A stretch of DNA of 64,000 nucleotides from an uncultured Ruminiclostridium sp. (GTDB lineage Bacteria; Bacillota; Clostridia; Oscillospirales; Ruminococcaceae), in contig CANQXF010000001.1 of assembly GCA_947627695.1 (NCBI GenBank), positions 183,570 through 247,569 of the forward strand, written 5' to 3'. Below are positions 25,075 through 33,584 of this stretch, one piece after another; position 1 is the first letter of the stretch, and the number at the start of each line of letters is the position of its first letter. The position numbers were made by a program, and so were the translations under genes. Below the pieces are notes generated by a model. It had not been told where the DNA came from. It saw nothing but the letters and a program-made list of their open reading frames with translations, and ran no database searches.

Positions 25075-26307
25075 TCAGCTTCTGTATTCGGCGTTTATCT
25101 TTACATAATCATATGTAAGGTCGCAGCCCCATGCGGTCGCCTCGCAGCTTCCTTCCGCAAGGTCGACTTCTATGGTTATTTCGTCTTCTGACAGTATTTT
25201 AAAGGCTGTATCTTCGGAAAAGTCCGTTCCCGAACCGTTTTCACATACACGGATACTTCCCGCGCGAGAGACAAGATCCACCGATACTTTTGAGATATCA
25301 AAATCAGCGTCGGCGTAGCCTATGGCGCACAAAATGCGCCCCCAGTTGGCGTCGGCGGCAAATATCGCCGCTTTGAGAAGTGAGCTGTTTATTACAGATT
25401 TTGCTACGGTTTTCGCTGTTTTATCATCGTGAGCGTTTTTCACCTTACATTCCATAAGCCTTGTTGCGCCCTCGCCGTCACGGGCGGTCTCACGGGCAAG
25501 GTTCATCATCACAGCATAAAGTGCGTCCTTAAACTGTGAGTAAAGCTCGTTTTCAGAGGTTATTTCGGTATTTCCTGCAAGGCCTGATGAAAGGAGCGTT
25601 ACCATATCGTTGGTGGAGGTGTCGCCGTCTACGCTGACCATATTGTAGGTGACGTTCGTCACTTCTCTCAGCGCTTTTTCAAGCATATCGGCGTTTATTG
25701 AAACATCTGTTGTTATAAAAGCGAGCATGGTAGCCATATTGGGATTTATCATTCCGCTACCCTTGCTCATTCCGCCTAAATGACAGGTTTTTTCGTCAAG
25801 CTGAAATTCTACCGCAAACTGCTTTTGCCTTGTGTCTGTGGTCATTATGGCGGTGCAGGCGTCGTCGTTCCCCTTGTCGGAAAGGGACTGGACAAGAATG
25901 GGTATATAGCGTTCAAAAGGCTCTATGGACAGCTTTTGTCCGATAACGCCTGTTGACGCTACGATAACGTCTTCTGCGGGAATGTTCAGTGCTTTTGCGG
26001 TAAGCATACAAGCCTGCTGAGCTATCTCAATGCCGTTGGAATTGCAGGTGTTGGCATTGCCTGAGTTCACTATGACAGCCTGTGCGGTGTGGTCTGTTAA
26101 ATACTGTTTTGTCACCGTTATTGGTGCGCCCTGTACCTTATTCTGAGTGTAAAGGGCGGCGGCAGTGCATTTTACGTCGCAGTAAATAAGCGCCATATCG
26201 TTTTTGGTGGAGTTCGGTTTTATGTGAGCGTTTGTGCCTGCGGCTGAAAAGCCTTTTGCGGCGCAAATTCCGCCGTCTATATATTTAAAATCCTTATACT
26301 GTACCAT
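25075..26307 (-). CDS. argJ: Bifunctional glutamate N-acetyltransferase/ornithine acetyltransferase
   Basis: A 410-residue Ntn-type enzyme that transfers acetyl from N-acetylornithine to glutamate, giving a cyclic arginine pathway. The self-cleavage site is in NMATMLAFITTD near residue 190, with Thr as nucleophile, and STGVIGQKL and the GKGSGMINP-like SKGSGMINP are also seen. The C-terminal half has ADANWGRIL and CDLTYDYVKINAEYRS, a standard end. It lies 14 bases after argC. Confidence 0.95.
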   Translation of the reverse strand: MVQYKDFKYIDGGICAAKGFSAAGTNAHIKPNSTKNDMALIYCDVKCTAAALYTQNKVQGAPITVTKQYLTDHTAQAVIVNSGNANTCNSNGIEIAQQACMLTAKALNIPAEDVIVASTGVIGQKLSIEPFERYIPILVQSLSDKGNDDACTAIMTTDTRQKQFAVEFQLDEKTCHLGGMSKGSGMINPNMATMLAFITTDVSINADMLEKALREVTNVTYNMVSVDGDTSTNDMVTLLSSGLAGNTEITSENELYSQFKDALYAVMMNLARETARDGEGATRLMECKVKNAHDDKTAKTVAKSVINSSLLKAAIFAADANWGRILCAIGYADADFDISKVSVDLVSRAGSIRVCENGSGTDFSEDTAFKILSEDEITIEVDLAEGSCEATAWGCDLTYDYVKINAEYRS

Positions 26308-26321
26308 TTTGTTTCCTTTCT

Positions 26322-27266
26322 TTACAGCAAGCCTGTGGTCTCGTCTATGCCCAGCATTATGTTAAGACACTGAACGGCGGCTCCGCTGGCACCCTTGCCC
26401 AGATTGTCAAGACGGGAGGTGAGGACTATCCTGTCCTCGTTGCCACAGACGAAGATCTCCATTATGTTTTTACCGCTGAGAGCGTTTGCCGCAAGAAATC
26501 CGTCAGGGAGAAGGTCTTCTCCCATAAGGGCGGCGACCTTCATCATAGGCTGACCCGAATAATGGGCTTTGTACATTTCCAAAATGTCGGCGGGTGTATA
26601 GCGCTTTTTCATCAGGCGTGAATAAAGAGGGACGGTAACGGTCATTCCGCTGTAAAAATCACAGATGAGAGGCACGAACACAGGCTTTTCCGCAAGTCCG
26701 CTTATCTGCTGCATTTCTGGCAGGTGCTTGTGTTGTTGAGTGAGGGCGTACTGACGGGGACTGTTGTATTCATTTGGTTTGTCCTCTCCCTCGTAAACCG
26801 CTATCGCTTTCTTTCCTGCTCCACTATACCCTGAAACCGCATAGCAGGTCACGGGATAATCGGGAGCGATAAAGCCGTTCGCCACGAGAGGATAAACAAG
26901 AGCCGCAAATCCGCCTGCATAGCAACCCGGAACTGCTACGCGCCTGGAATTTTTTATCTTCTCACGGTGAGTGGGTGAAAGCTCGGGAAAGCCGTATGCC
27001 CAATCGGGATTTGTTCTGTGGGCGGTGGAAGCGTCGATTATTCTGACATTCGGGTTTGTCGCAAGGGATACAGCCTCTTTTGCCGCTGCGTCGGGAAGGC
27101 ACAAAAATGTGAAATCGGACGCATTTATCAGCTTGGCACGTTCCGAAGGGTCTTTGCGCTTTTCCTCGTCTATTTCAAGTATTTCAATGTCTGTGCGGTT
27201 TTGAAAACGTTCGTAAATTTTCAGTCCCGTTGTTCCCTCTTTGCCGTCGATGAATATTTTTGTCAT
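26322..27266 (-). CDS. argC: N-acetyl-gamma-glutamyl-phosphate reductase (type 2)
   Basis: A 314-residue NADPH-dependent reductase. The N-terminal FIDGKEGTTGLKIYE is the type 2 nucleotide-binding pattern rather than the GASGYTG form of type 1. The catalytic cysteine is in VAVPGCYAGGF (about residue 117), followed by AVSGYSGAGKK and the HKHLPEMQQI segment with the catalytic histidine. Its type differs from the longer ArgC usual in Bacillus. It lies 13 bases after the PfkB-like gene. Confidence 0.94.
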   Translation of the reverse strand: MTKIFIDGKEGTTGLKIYERFQNRTDIEILEIDEEKRKDPSERAKLINASDFTFLCLPDAAAKEAVSLATNPNVRIIDASTAHRTNPDWAYGFPELSPTHREKIKNSRRVAVPGCYAGGFAALVYPLVANGFIAPDYPVTCYAVSGYSGAGKKAIAVYEGEDKPNEYNSPRQYALTQQHKHLPEMQQISGLAEKPVFVPLICDFYSGMTVTVPLYSRLMKKRYTPADILEMYKAHYSGQPMMKVAALMGEDLLPDGFLAANALSGKNIMEIFVCGNEDRIVLTSRLDNLGKGASGAAVQCLNIMLGIDETTGLL

Positions 27267-27279
27267 TTCATTTTCTCCG

Positions 27280-28170
27280 TTATTTTTGTTGTAACAATTT
27301 TTCCACTTCTTTAACAGTCGGTGGGTAAAGAGCTATGGGAAATTTAGTGCATGCAAGTCCTGCCACTGCACTGGCGTATCTTACTGTGTCTTCGTCACTC
27401 ATTTTGTTATAAAGAGCATATATCGTTCCCGCCTTGAAGCTGTCTCCTGCACCGAGAGTAGAGATAACACCAAGAGAATAAGGCTTGAAGTATTTTGGCT
27501 TTTGACCTTTTCTGCCATATATAAGCTCTTTTTCTCCTCTTGTAAAAATCACAAGTCCGTCAGTATTGTCGGTGTATGATCTGAAAAGCTCCTCAAGGTC
27601 GGTGTTACCATAACAGGTTTTCAGGAATTGGTGGGAAACGGCGTTTATTGCGCAGTGACGGTTCATAACGCTGTTATAAGTACAATCTATCGTGGCGTAA
27701 AGTTTGCTGTATTTTAGGCAAAGCTCTGCGGATATTTCCGGGTAAAAGAATGGGTCTATCCCCGCACATTCGCAATCTCTTATTGACGCTTCATTTGGCG
27801 GCTCATAGAAAGGTTTTCCGCTGCCGAACAGTTTTTCCCATTCTCCAAAACAGGTTCGGGTGTTCTTGTCTATGATTATATAGTCGGTAACGCCGTCAAA
27901 AGGCTTCGTTACAAGCTCTGAGATGTCGGCGTTTTTGCTGCCAAAATAATTCAATATGATATCTTTATTAAGTGAGCCGAGGTGAGTTCCGCCTAGCTTT
28001 ACGTTCAGCCCCAGCGATAAGCAAACTGCAGCGGCTGTTCCCGTCTCTCCGCCTACCAGATGATATTTCTCCTTAATCTCCGCTTGACCGTCAGGAGTGG
28101 GAAAGCTGCCCTTCAGCAAAAAGCTTTGTGTGGAAATTATCATTCCGTACATATAGACAAAGTTATTCAT
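27280..28170 (-). CDS. PfkB-family carbohydrate kinase inside the arginine operon
   Basis: A 296-residue ribokinase-like protein. The C-terminal PfkB signature STLGAGDSFKAG is near residue 245 and includes the catalytic Asp; the N-terminal half has YHLVGGETGTAAAVCLSLG with the di-glycine substrate-lid motif. The substrate cannot be named. ATG 28170 is preferred to TTG 28188; it overlaps the argH stop by 8 bases and argC follows in 13 bases, so it is co-transcribed with the arginine genes. Confidence 0.87.
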   Translation of the reverse strand: MNNFVYMYGMIISTQSFLLKGSFPTPDGQAEIKEKYHLVGGETGTAAAVCLSLGLNVKLGGTHLGSLNKDIILNYFGSKNADISELVTKPFDGVTDYIIIDKNTRTCFGEWEKLFGSGKPFYEPPNEASIRDCECAGIDPFFYPEISAELCLKYSKLYATIDCTYNSVMNRHCAINAVSHQFLKTCYGNTDLEELFRSYTDNTDGLVIFTRGEKELIYGRKGQKPKYFKPYSLGVISTLGAGDSFKAGTIYALYNKMSDEDTVRYASAVAGLACTKFPIALYPPTVKEVEKLLQQK

Positions 28171-29542
28171 CAAGCGCTCCTCTGACATCTTCTATCTGCT
28201 TCTTCACGCTTTCGGGGGAGGGTCCGCCGTAGGAAATGCGGCTGTTCACGCAGGTGTCAAGGTTTATGGCGTCGTACACGTCAGTGTCGAAAAGCTCGCT
28301 GCGGGAGCGATAATCCTCTATGGGAAGGTGCTCAAGGTCGGTCTTTTTCTCTATACAAATGGCGACAAGTCCGCCTGTTATCTTATATGCGTCGCGGAAA
28401 GCCATTCCCTTTTTAACAAGGTAATCGGCACAGTCGGTGGCGTTTATGAAACCTTTTGCGGCGGCGTTCCTCATATTGTCCCTATAAACGGTCATAGTGC
28501 GAAGCATAGGTATAAAGGTGGAAAGGCACAGCTTCACGTTGTCTATGGCGTCGAAAATCGCCTCCTTATCCTCCTGCATATCCTTGTTGTAAGCAAGGGG
28601 AAGCCCTTTCATCATTGTGAGGAGGGTCATATTGTCGCCGATAACACGTCCACACTTTCCTCTTACAAGCTCTGCTATGTCGGGATTTTTCTTTTGGGGC
28701 ATTATGCTGGAGCCCGTCGCAAAGGCGTCGTCAAGCTCGATACACTTAAATTCCCAGCTGCACCACAAAATTATCTCCTCGGAAAAACGGGAAAGGTGGG
28801 TCATTATTATGGAGATAGCGCTTGCAAGCTCTATGCAGAAATCACGGTCTGATACGCCGTCAAGGGAATTTGCAGTAGGACAGTCAAAGCCTAAAAGCTG
28901 TGACGTGATCTGTCGGTCTATGGGATAGGTGGTTCCCGCCAAGGCTCCGCTGCCCAAGGGGCATTGGTTCATACGGCGGACGGCGTCGTTCAGGCGGCTT
29001 ATGTCGCGCAAAAACATCTGAGCGTATGCCATAAGATGATGTCCGAAGGTTATTGGCTGAGCCCGCTGGAGATGAGTATAGCCGGGCATTATCGTATCGG
29101 TATTCTGCTCCGCAGTGTCGCAGAGGACGGTTATAAGCTGTTTCAGCAAAGCCTTTATTTCTTCCATTTCGTCACGGAGATAAAGACGAATGTCAAGAGC
29201 TACCTGATCGTTGCGGGAGCGAGCAGTATGCAGGCGCTTTCCCGTTTCGCCGATGCGCTGTGTGAGGACAGCCTCTATGAACATGTGAATGTCCTCGGCG
29301 GTAGGGTCTATCTTCAGCGCTCCGCTTTCCAGGTCGACAAGGATATTTTGAAGCTCTGCGATTATCTTTTGGCTGTCCTCGGCGGAAATTATCCCCGCTT
29401 TGCCCAGCATTTCAGCGTGAGCGATACTGCCCTTTATATCCTGCTTATACATTCTGCTGTCAAAGGAAACGGAAGAATTAAAAGCGTTTACGCCGCTGTC
29501 CACTTCCTTGGAAAATCTTCCCGCCCACATTTTTTCTGACAT
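28163..29542 (-). CDS. argH: Argininosuccinate lyase
   Basis: A 459-residue enzyme of the aspartase/fumarase superfamily that releases arginine and fumarate. Motifs: MWAGRFSKEVD at the start, HTARSRNDQVALD (about residues 105-117), GYTHLQRAQPITFGHH (near 150-165) and the catalytic loop GSSIMPQKKNPD (about 273-284). ATG 29542 has AAAGGAAC upstream, and TATAAT lies about 12 bases further upstream with a poor -35. It heads a run argH-pfkB-argC-argJ-argB-argD-GNAT-argF. Confidence 0.95.
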   Translation of the reverse strand: MSEKMWAGRFSKEVDSGVNAFNSSVSFDSRMYKQDIKGSIAHAEMLGKAGIISAEDSQKIIAELQNILVDLESGALKIDPTAEDIHMFIEAVLTQRIGETGKRLHTARSRNDQVALDIRLYLRDEMEEIKALLKQLITVLCDTAEQNTDTIMPGYTHLQRAQPITFGHHLMAYAQMFLRDISRLNDAVRRMNQCPLGSGALAGTTYPIDRQITSQLLGFDCPTANSLDGVSDRDFCIELASAISIIMTHLSRFSEEIILWCSWEFKCIELDDAFATGSSIMPQKKNPDIAELVRGKCGRVIGDNMTLLTMMKGLPLAYNKDMQEDKEAIFDAIDNVKLCLSTFIPMLRTMTVYRDNMRNAAAKGFINATDCADYLVKKGMAFRDAYKITGGLVAICIEKKTDLEHLPIEDYRSRSELFDTDVYDAINLDTCVNSRISYGGPSPESVKKQIEDVRGALDE

Positions 29543-29580
29543 AGCTGTGTTCCTTTCATTATAAAAGGTAGATAATTTTC

Positions 29581-29613
29581 AAAAAAGTTTAAGCGGAGAA
29601 GCCTCCGCTTAAA
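29581..29613 (-). terminator. Rho-independent terminator after argG
   Basis: An 11-base stem (29588-29598 with 29603-29613), loop of 4, followed on the minus strand by a T-run (complement of 29581-29586). It separates argG from the argH operon, 4 bases after the argG stop. Confidence 0.85.
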
Positions 29614-29616
29614 GCA

Positions 29617-30843
29617 TTATTTTTTGTTTCTCTCAGCGTCAAGCAGCGCTTTTACCTTGATAGGCAGACCGAACAGGTTGATAAAGCCTTCGCTGTCCTT
29701 GTGGTCGTATACGTCGTCCTCGCCGAAGGAAGCGAAATCCTCGCTGTAAAGAGTGTAGGGAGAAGTTACGCCTGCGTTGATTATGTTGCCCTTATAGAGC
29801 TTAAGTCTTACTTCGCCCGTGCAGGTCTCCTGAGTTTTGTCAACAAATGCGTCCATAGCCTCTCTGAGTGGAGTGTACCACTGACCGTTGTATACAATAT
29901 CGGCGTACTTCTGTGCAAGTCCCGCTTTGTAGTGCTGAGTTTCCTTGTCGAGGCAGATGGTTTCAAGAACTTCGTGAGCGTGGTAAAGGATAGTGCCGCC
30001 GGGAGTTTCATATACGCCTCTTGACTTCATTCCCACAAGACGGTTTTCAACTATGTCGAAAAGTCCTATGCCGTTTTCGCCGCCCAACTTGTTCAGCTTT
30101 TTGATAAGAGTTACGCCGTCTGTTTTTTCTCCGTCAAGAGCAACGGGTATTCCCTTTTCAAAGGAAATGGTGATGTAGGTAGGCTTGTCGGGTGCGGCCT
30201 CTGGAGATACGCCAAGCTCAAGAAATCCCGGCTTGTTGTACTGAGGCTCGTTGGCGGGATCCTCAAGGTCAAGTCCCTCATGAGAAAGGTGCCAAAGGTT
30301 CATATCCTTGGAATAGTTGGTTTCTCTTGTTATTTTAATAGGTACGTTGTGAGCTTCGGCATAATCTATTTCTTGATCTCTGGAACGAAGGTCCCATATC
30401 CTCCAAGGGGCAATCACCTTTATATCGGGGGCAAGCGCCTTTATTGTAAGCTCAAAACGAACCTGGTCGTTGCCCTTGCCTGTACATCCGTGGCAGATAG
30501 CGTCGGCATTCTCTTTTCTCGCGATCTCGACTAATCTCTTGGCGATAGGAGGTCTTGCAAAGGAAGTTCCCAGAAGATAACCCTCGTATTTTGCGCCAGC
30601 TTTCAGCGTGGGGAAAATAAAATCGTTCACAAATTCTTCCTGTATGTCCTCTATATACAGCTTGGAGGCGCCTGTTTTCTTTGCTCTTTCCTCCAGTCCG
30701 TCAAGCTCGGCGTCCTGCCCTACGTTTCCTGCTACGCAGATAACTTCGCAGCCGGGATAATTCTCGTGCAGCCAAGGAATGATTATTGAGGTGTCAAGTC
30801 CACCTGAATATGCAAGCACGATCTTTTTTATTTCTTTTTCCAT
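29617..30843 (-). CDS. argG: Argininosuccinate synthase
   Basis: A 408-residue ATP-dependent ligase joining citrulline and aspartate. The N-terminal PP-loop [12 protein letters not shown] is at about residues 8-19, with [13 protein letters not shown] near 115-127 and the [13 protein letters not shown] segment near 270. ATG 30843 is preferred over the upstream frame start at 30879, since CAGGAG lies 8 bases before it. It has its own promoter and terminator and is thus a separate unit from argH, although both are probably ArgR targets. Confidence 0.95.
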   Translation of the reverse strand: MEKEIKKIVLAYSGGLDTSIIIPWLHENYPGCEVICVAGNVGQDAELDGLEERAKKTGASKLYIEDIQEEFVNDFIFPTLKAGAKYEGYLLGTSFARPPIAKRLVEIARKENADAICHGCTGKGNDQVRFELTIKALAPDIKVIAPWRIWDLRSRDQEIDYAEAHNVPIKITRETNYSKDMNLWHLSHEGLDLEDPANEPQYNKPGFLELGVSPEAAPDKPTYITISFEKGIPVALDGEKTDGVTLIKKLNKLGGENGIGLFDIVENRLVGMKSRGVYETPGGTILYHAHEVLETICLDKETQHYKAGLAQKYADIVYNGQWYTPLREAMDAFVDKTQETCTGEVRLKLYKGNIINAGVTSPYTLYSEDFASFGEDDVYDHKDSEGFINLFGLPIKVKALLDAERNKK

Positions 30844-30877
30844 AATTAAACTCCTGTTTAAAAAATTTTCTCTATAC

Positions 30878-30905
30878 ATTATACAGCATTTAACGCGATT
30901 GTCAA
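30878..30905 (-). promoter_or_regulatory. Predicted sigma-A promoter of argG
   Basis: Minus strand TTGACA (30900-30905), 16 bases, TATAAT (30878-30883), 34 bases before the argG ATG. Both hexamers are perfect. Confidence 0.72.
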
Positions 30906-30917
30906 GGGGTTTAATTC

Positions 30918-30985
30918 AGTTTATTGTATATTATGCAGTATATTTTGAATATTTTATGAATATTTTGCATATTCTGAATTTTTTT
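30918..30985. promoter_or_regulatory. Candidate ArgR (ARG box) region
   Basis: A very AT-rich stretch between the argG and XRE promoters with repeated TGAAT/ATTCA-like half sites, including TTTTGAATATTTTATGAAT and GAATATTTTGCATATTC, the latter an imperfect inverted repeat with 5-base centre. ARG boxes have the form TGAAT-W4-ATTCA. The repeats agree only in part, so the assignment rests mainly on position upstream of argG. Confidence 0.35.
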
Positions 30986-30993
30986 ATTTTTTA

Positions 30994-31022
30994 TTGACTG
31001 TTGGAGCGTTCACTGATATAAT
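30994..31022 (+). promoter_or_regulatory. Predicted promoter of the XRE regulator gene
   Basis: TTGACT (30994-30999), 17 bases, TATAAT (31017-31022), ending 41 bases before the ATG. Divergent from the argG promoter. Confidence 0.7.
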
Positions 31023-31030
31023 AATAAATG

Positions 31031-31046
31031 AACGAAATTTGTCGTT
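31031..31046. promoter_or_regulatory. Inverted repeat, possible operator of the XRE regulator
   Basis: AACGA, 6 bases, TCGTT is a perfect 5-base inverted repeat just downstream of the -10 element. The placement fits autorepression by the helix-turn-helix protein encoded directly downstream. Confidence 0.4.
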
Positions 31047-31063
31047 TGAAAGGATAATGTGTT

Positions 31064-31456
31064 ATGAATCTCCATGACAAGCTGGAAATACTGCTTCACA
31101 GAAAAGGGTACAAGAAAACTGAATTTGCTGAAAAAATGGGCATTACATACCGTGCCTTTGCAAACTATCTTTCAGGGGCGAGAACGCCAAGGCGGGCGAT
31201 ACTCAGCAGAATGGCGGAAGAGCTTGAGGTGACGTCTGAGTTTTTGCTGGACGACAGAAAAAATCTTGTGCTGAACAGCGAGGAACGGTTTTTGTACGGT
31301 GCGGCGGAGGAAAGCAGTGAGATTGACAAGGCAATGGACTTGCTGACGCAGGCAAGAGAATTGCTCAGTGGGAATGGGCTTACCGCCGAGGATAAGCAAG
31401 GGCTGTTTTCCTGCTTTACGGAGATTTATTTTGATGCGGTGAACAAAGGGAAATAA
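31064..31456 (+). CDS. XRE-family helix-turn-helix regulator
   Basis: A 130-residue protein with an N-terminal Cro/C1-type DNA-binding domain (about residues 4-65). The helices include KTEFAEKMGITYRAFANYLSG and RRAILSRMAEELEVTSEFLL, each shown in part. The C-terminal half is helical, with EIDKAMDLLTQARELLSG, and may carry dimerisation. ATG 31064 follows GAAAGGATAATGTGTT. It is followed after 14 bases by a GNAT gene. The target genes are unknown; a nearby inverted repeat suggests autoregulation. Confidence 0.85.
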   Translation: MNLHDKLEILLHRKGYKKTEFAEKMGITYRAFANYLSGARTPRRAILSRMAEELEVTSEFLLDDRKNLVLNSEERFLYGAAEESSEIDKAMDLLTQARELLSGNGLTAEDKQGLFSCFTEIYFDAVNKGK

Positions 31457-31470
31457 CACAAAAATATAAA

Positions 31471-31956
31471 ATGAAAATCGAATTAGAAGAGCTTACGCAT
31501 GATAATCTGGCAGAGGTCAGTAAAATTGATCGCAGCGATGTCAGCGAAGATTTTGTGGATAATGCCGATACAATAATGGAAATCACTGACTATGGGATTT
31601 TGCATAACTGTATCGGTCATACTTTTGCAATAAAATATTCGGGAAAGTATATAGGTTTGATTTTATTGGGAGAAGCCATCCCTTGGGAAACAGACCCGCC
31701 CGAAATGAAAAAAGAACCGTTTTATCGCCTGATTGGGTTTGTTATAGATAAAAATTACCGTAACAAAGGAATAGGAAGTAAAGCTTTGGAAATGTCGATA
31801 GACAAGGTTTACAATGATTTCGGCATAAAACCGATAGCATTGGGTTGTCACAAGGACAATGTACAGGCGGCAGAATTTTATTTGAAACACAAATTTAGGA
31901 AAACAGATTATTCAGAGGGAAATGATATTTATTATTTAAGGTATCCGGAAAATTAG
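31471..31956 (+). CDS. GNAT family N-acetyltransferase
   Basis: A 161-residue acetyltransferase with the acetyl-CoA loop FVIDKNYRNKGIGSKALEM at about residues 91-109 and the C-terminal KDNVQAAEFYLKHKFRKTD. An acidic, divergent N-terminal part binds the unknown acceptor. It follows the XRE regulator by 14 bases on the same strand without an obvious Shine-Dalgarno (only ACAAAAATATAAA precedes it), so translation may be weak. It borders the decayed recombinase segment and could be part of the same imported DNA. Confidence 0.82.
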   Translation: MKIELEELTHDNLAEVSKIDRSDVSEDFVDNADTIMEITDYGILHNCIGHTFAIKYSGKYIGLILLGEAIPWETDPPEMKKEPFYRLIGFVIDKNYRNKGIGSKALEMSIDKVYNDFGIKPIALGCHKDNVQAAEFYLKHKFRKTDYSEGNDIYYLRYPEN

Positions 31957-31984
31957 TTCTGTATTTCACATCAGCATATAAAAA

Positions 31985-32546
31985 TACCGTTCCCATCTTG
32001 CTCTGAACCATATGACTGATATAGGCCTCGTTGTGGAGAATTGTTTTTATGATAACATCGTTGCAATACGGAGTTTCACTTCGAGGATTTTCTCTTCCCT
32101 CTGCCATTATAGTAAAATATTCTCGGTGCAGGAACGCCCTCAGCGTTAAGCTGCACCGCAATTTTTCGGAAATCGTTTCCTTGCAGGCGCATATCGAAAA
32201 TGTGTTTTACTACGGGAGATGTTATCGTGTCGTTCTCCAAAGCGTACTTGTAAGCCGCACTCTTTTTGTAGCCAAGAGATGCATAGCAGCCAACATACTT
32301 GCCACTTTTGAAAGTGAATTGTTTGGCTGCCTTAATTATTTTGTTGCTTGTATACCGTGCGTAAAGGTCGTTCATCACATTTTTCATTATGACAAGCATT
32401 TCGTTGCTTTTCTGCTGAGTGTCCACTCCGTCATTAAGAGCTATAAACCGACAGCCAAGTGACGTAAAAACAAAATCCATATATCTGCCATTTTCAATAT
32501 AATCCCTGCTGATTCTTAACATATCCTTGACGAGGACATGCGACAT
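31985..32546 (-). pseudogene. Serine recombinase (resolvase/invertase type), truncated and frameshifted
   Basis: The minus strand from 32546 encodes MSHVLVKDMLRISRDYIENG, then a LGCRFIALNDGVDT motif and the recombinase-domain segment KSGKYVGCYASLGYKK. This is the region just after the catalytic part of large serine recombinases of mobile elements. The N-terminal catalytic serine region is missing. At about 32100 the frame ends at a stop, while the next expected block, VIIKTILHNEAYISHMVQSK, continues in another frame, so a frameshift has also occurred. The zinc-ribbon and C-terminal coiled coil are absent. It is a remnant of an integrated element. Confidence 0.85.
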
Positions 32547-33584
32547 TTTGGGGAGATGATTTCATAAACTGCTGTTAATACGGTAATTAAAATGTATGCG
32601 GTACGAATAGTTCCTTTTATAATTACATTTATAATCTCTGCTTTTTACATAAAAAATTAAAATTATTTCAAAAGTTTTATAAAAAACAGTCTTTGAAATA
32701 ATTATTCAAGCGCTGCGGCTCGGGGATTGACAGCAAACATCGCCTTTGTCCAACATTTATTGATTTTTTTGGATAAATACCTGTTTGTAAAATCAGGAAC
32801 CTGAACGTGATTTTCAAACTTCATTTGCTGTGGAAATTTCCAGACTCCTTAATGCAGAAATACTGCCTTAATCAATTTTGTAGAAGGTAATATATTTAAT
32901 AAAATTGGAGAACAGCTTACAGGAGTTTCATTAAATACAAATAAAATTGCAAAAGCTTTACTTGTTGAAAAAGACAAATTTAGGAATACTATTCCTCCAA
33001 ATTATATTTTTTGGACTTCAGACGATGAAAAAATATTTATTATATTAGGAAATTAAATAATATAGAAGCAGGTCAAAACAAAAAGCATTCTGAAGATTTA
33101 AAATAAAAAGAAACGATAAGTTGTTGACTATTGCAGCATAGCAGGTTTTAAGAAATCCGGATTTCAGGAACGTAAGAAACTGATTAAAGCAGGAGAGGTG
33201 GAGTACTGATTACCAATTAACTGCCGCTTTTTGATCGTAATGTATCCAAGGTTTGTAATTACATAGAATTTGTGTTCCAAAGATGCGGTGCTAAGTATAT
33301 TGATATAAATGAAAACTACCAATATTTTTATGAGTGTTACCGCCGTAGAAAAAGAGCAGCCGTGCAGGGTGACACGACTACTGGAAAAATTATTATTTTA
33401 ATCAACATATGTCAGCTAACCATTGAACAGAAATCAACTAACTGAAATAGAACAAATGTCAAACAGAAAAAAACGAGTAAAATGCAATTTGCTAATCACT
33501 CATCTTTTCTTTTATAATTTTAATAAAACATTATGGTAGAGATTCAAGTCATTGATAAGGTTGCTTAATGAATCGTAATAATCT
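32547..33584. other. Decayed intergenic region with coding remnants
   Basis: No intact gene is visible in this 1-kb AT-rich stretch. Two protein-like fragments without start codons are readable on the plus strand. One at about 32880-33056 includes IGEQLTGVSLNTNKIAKALL and ends at a TAA. The other at about 33217-33444 includes VSKVCNYIEFVFQRCGAKYI and ends at TGA. A third short piece near 33147-33209 reads FQERKKLIKAGEVEY then stop. I do not recognise their families. The last 100 bases carry a weak hairpin (about 33466-33502) with a T-run on the minus strand that might end the ABC-2 cluster. Confidence 0.5.

Noticed and set aside
29543..29580. Strong promoter for argH
   Set aside because: TATAAT is present, but no acceptable -35 lies at 16-18 bases, so I did not list it as a promoter.
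32547..33584. CRISPR array or tandem repeats in AT-rich gaps
   Set aside because: No regularly spaced repeats were seen here or in 53.8-54.3 kb; only A/T runs and single hairpins.
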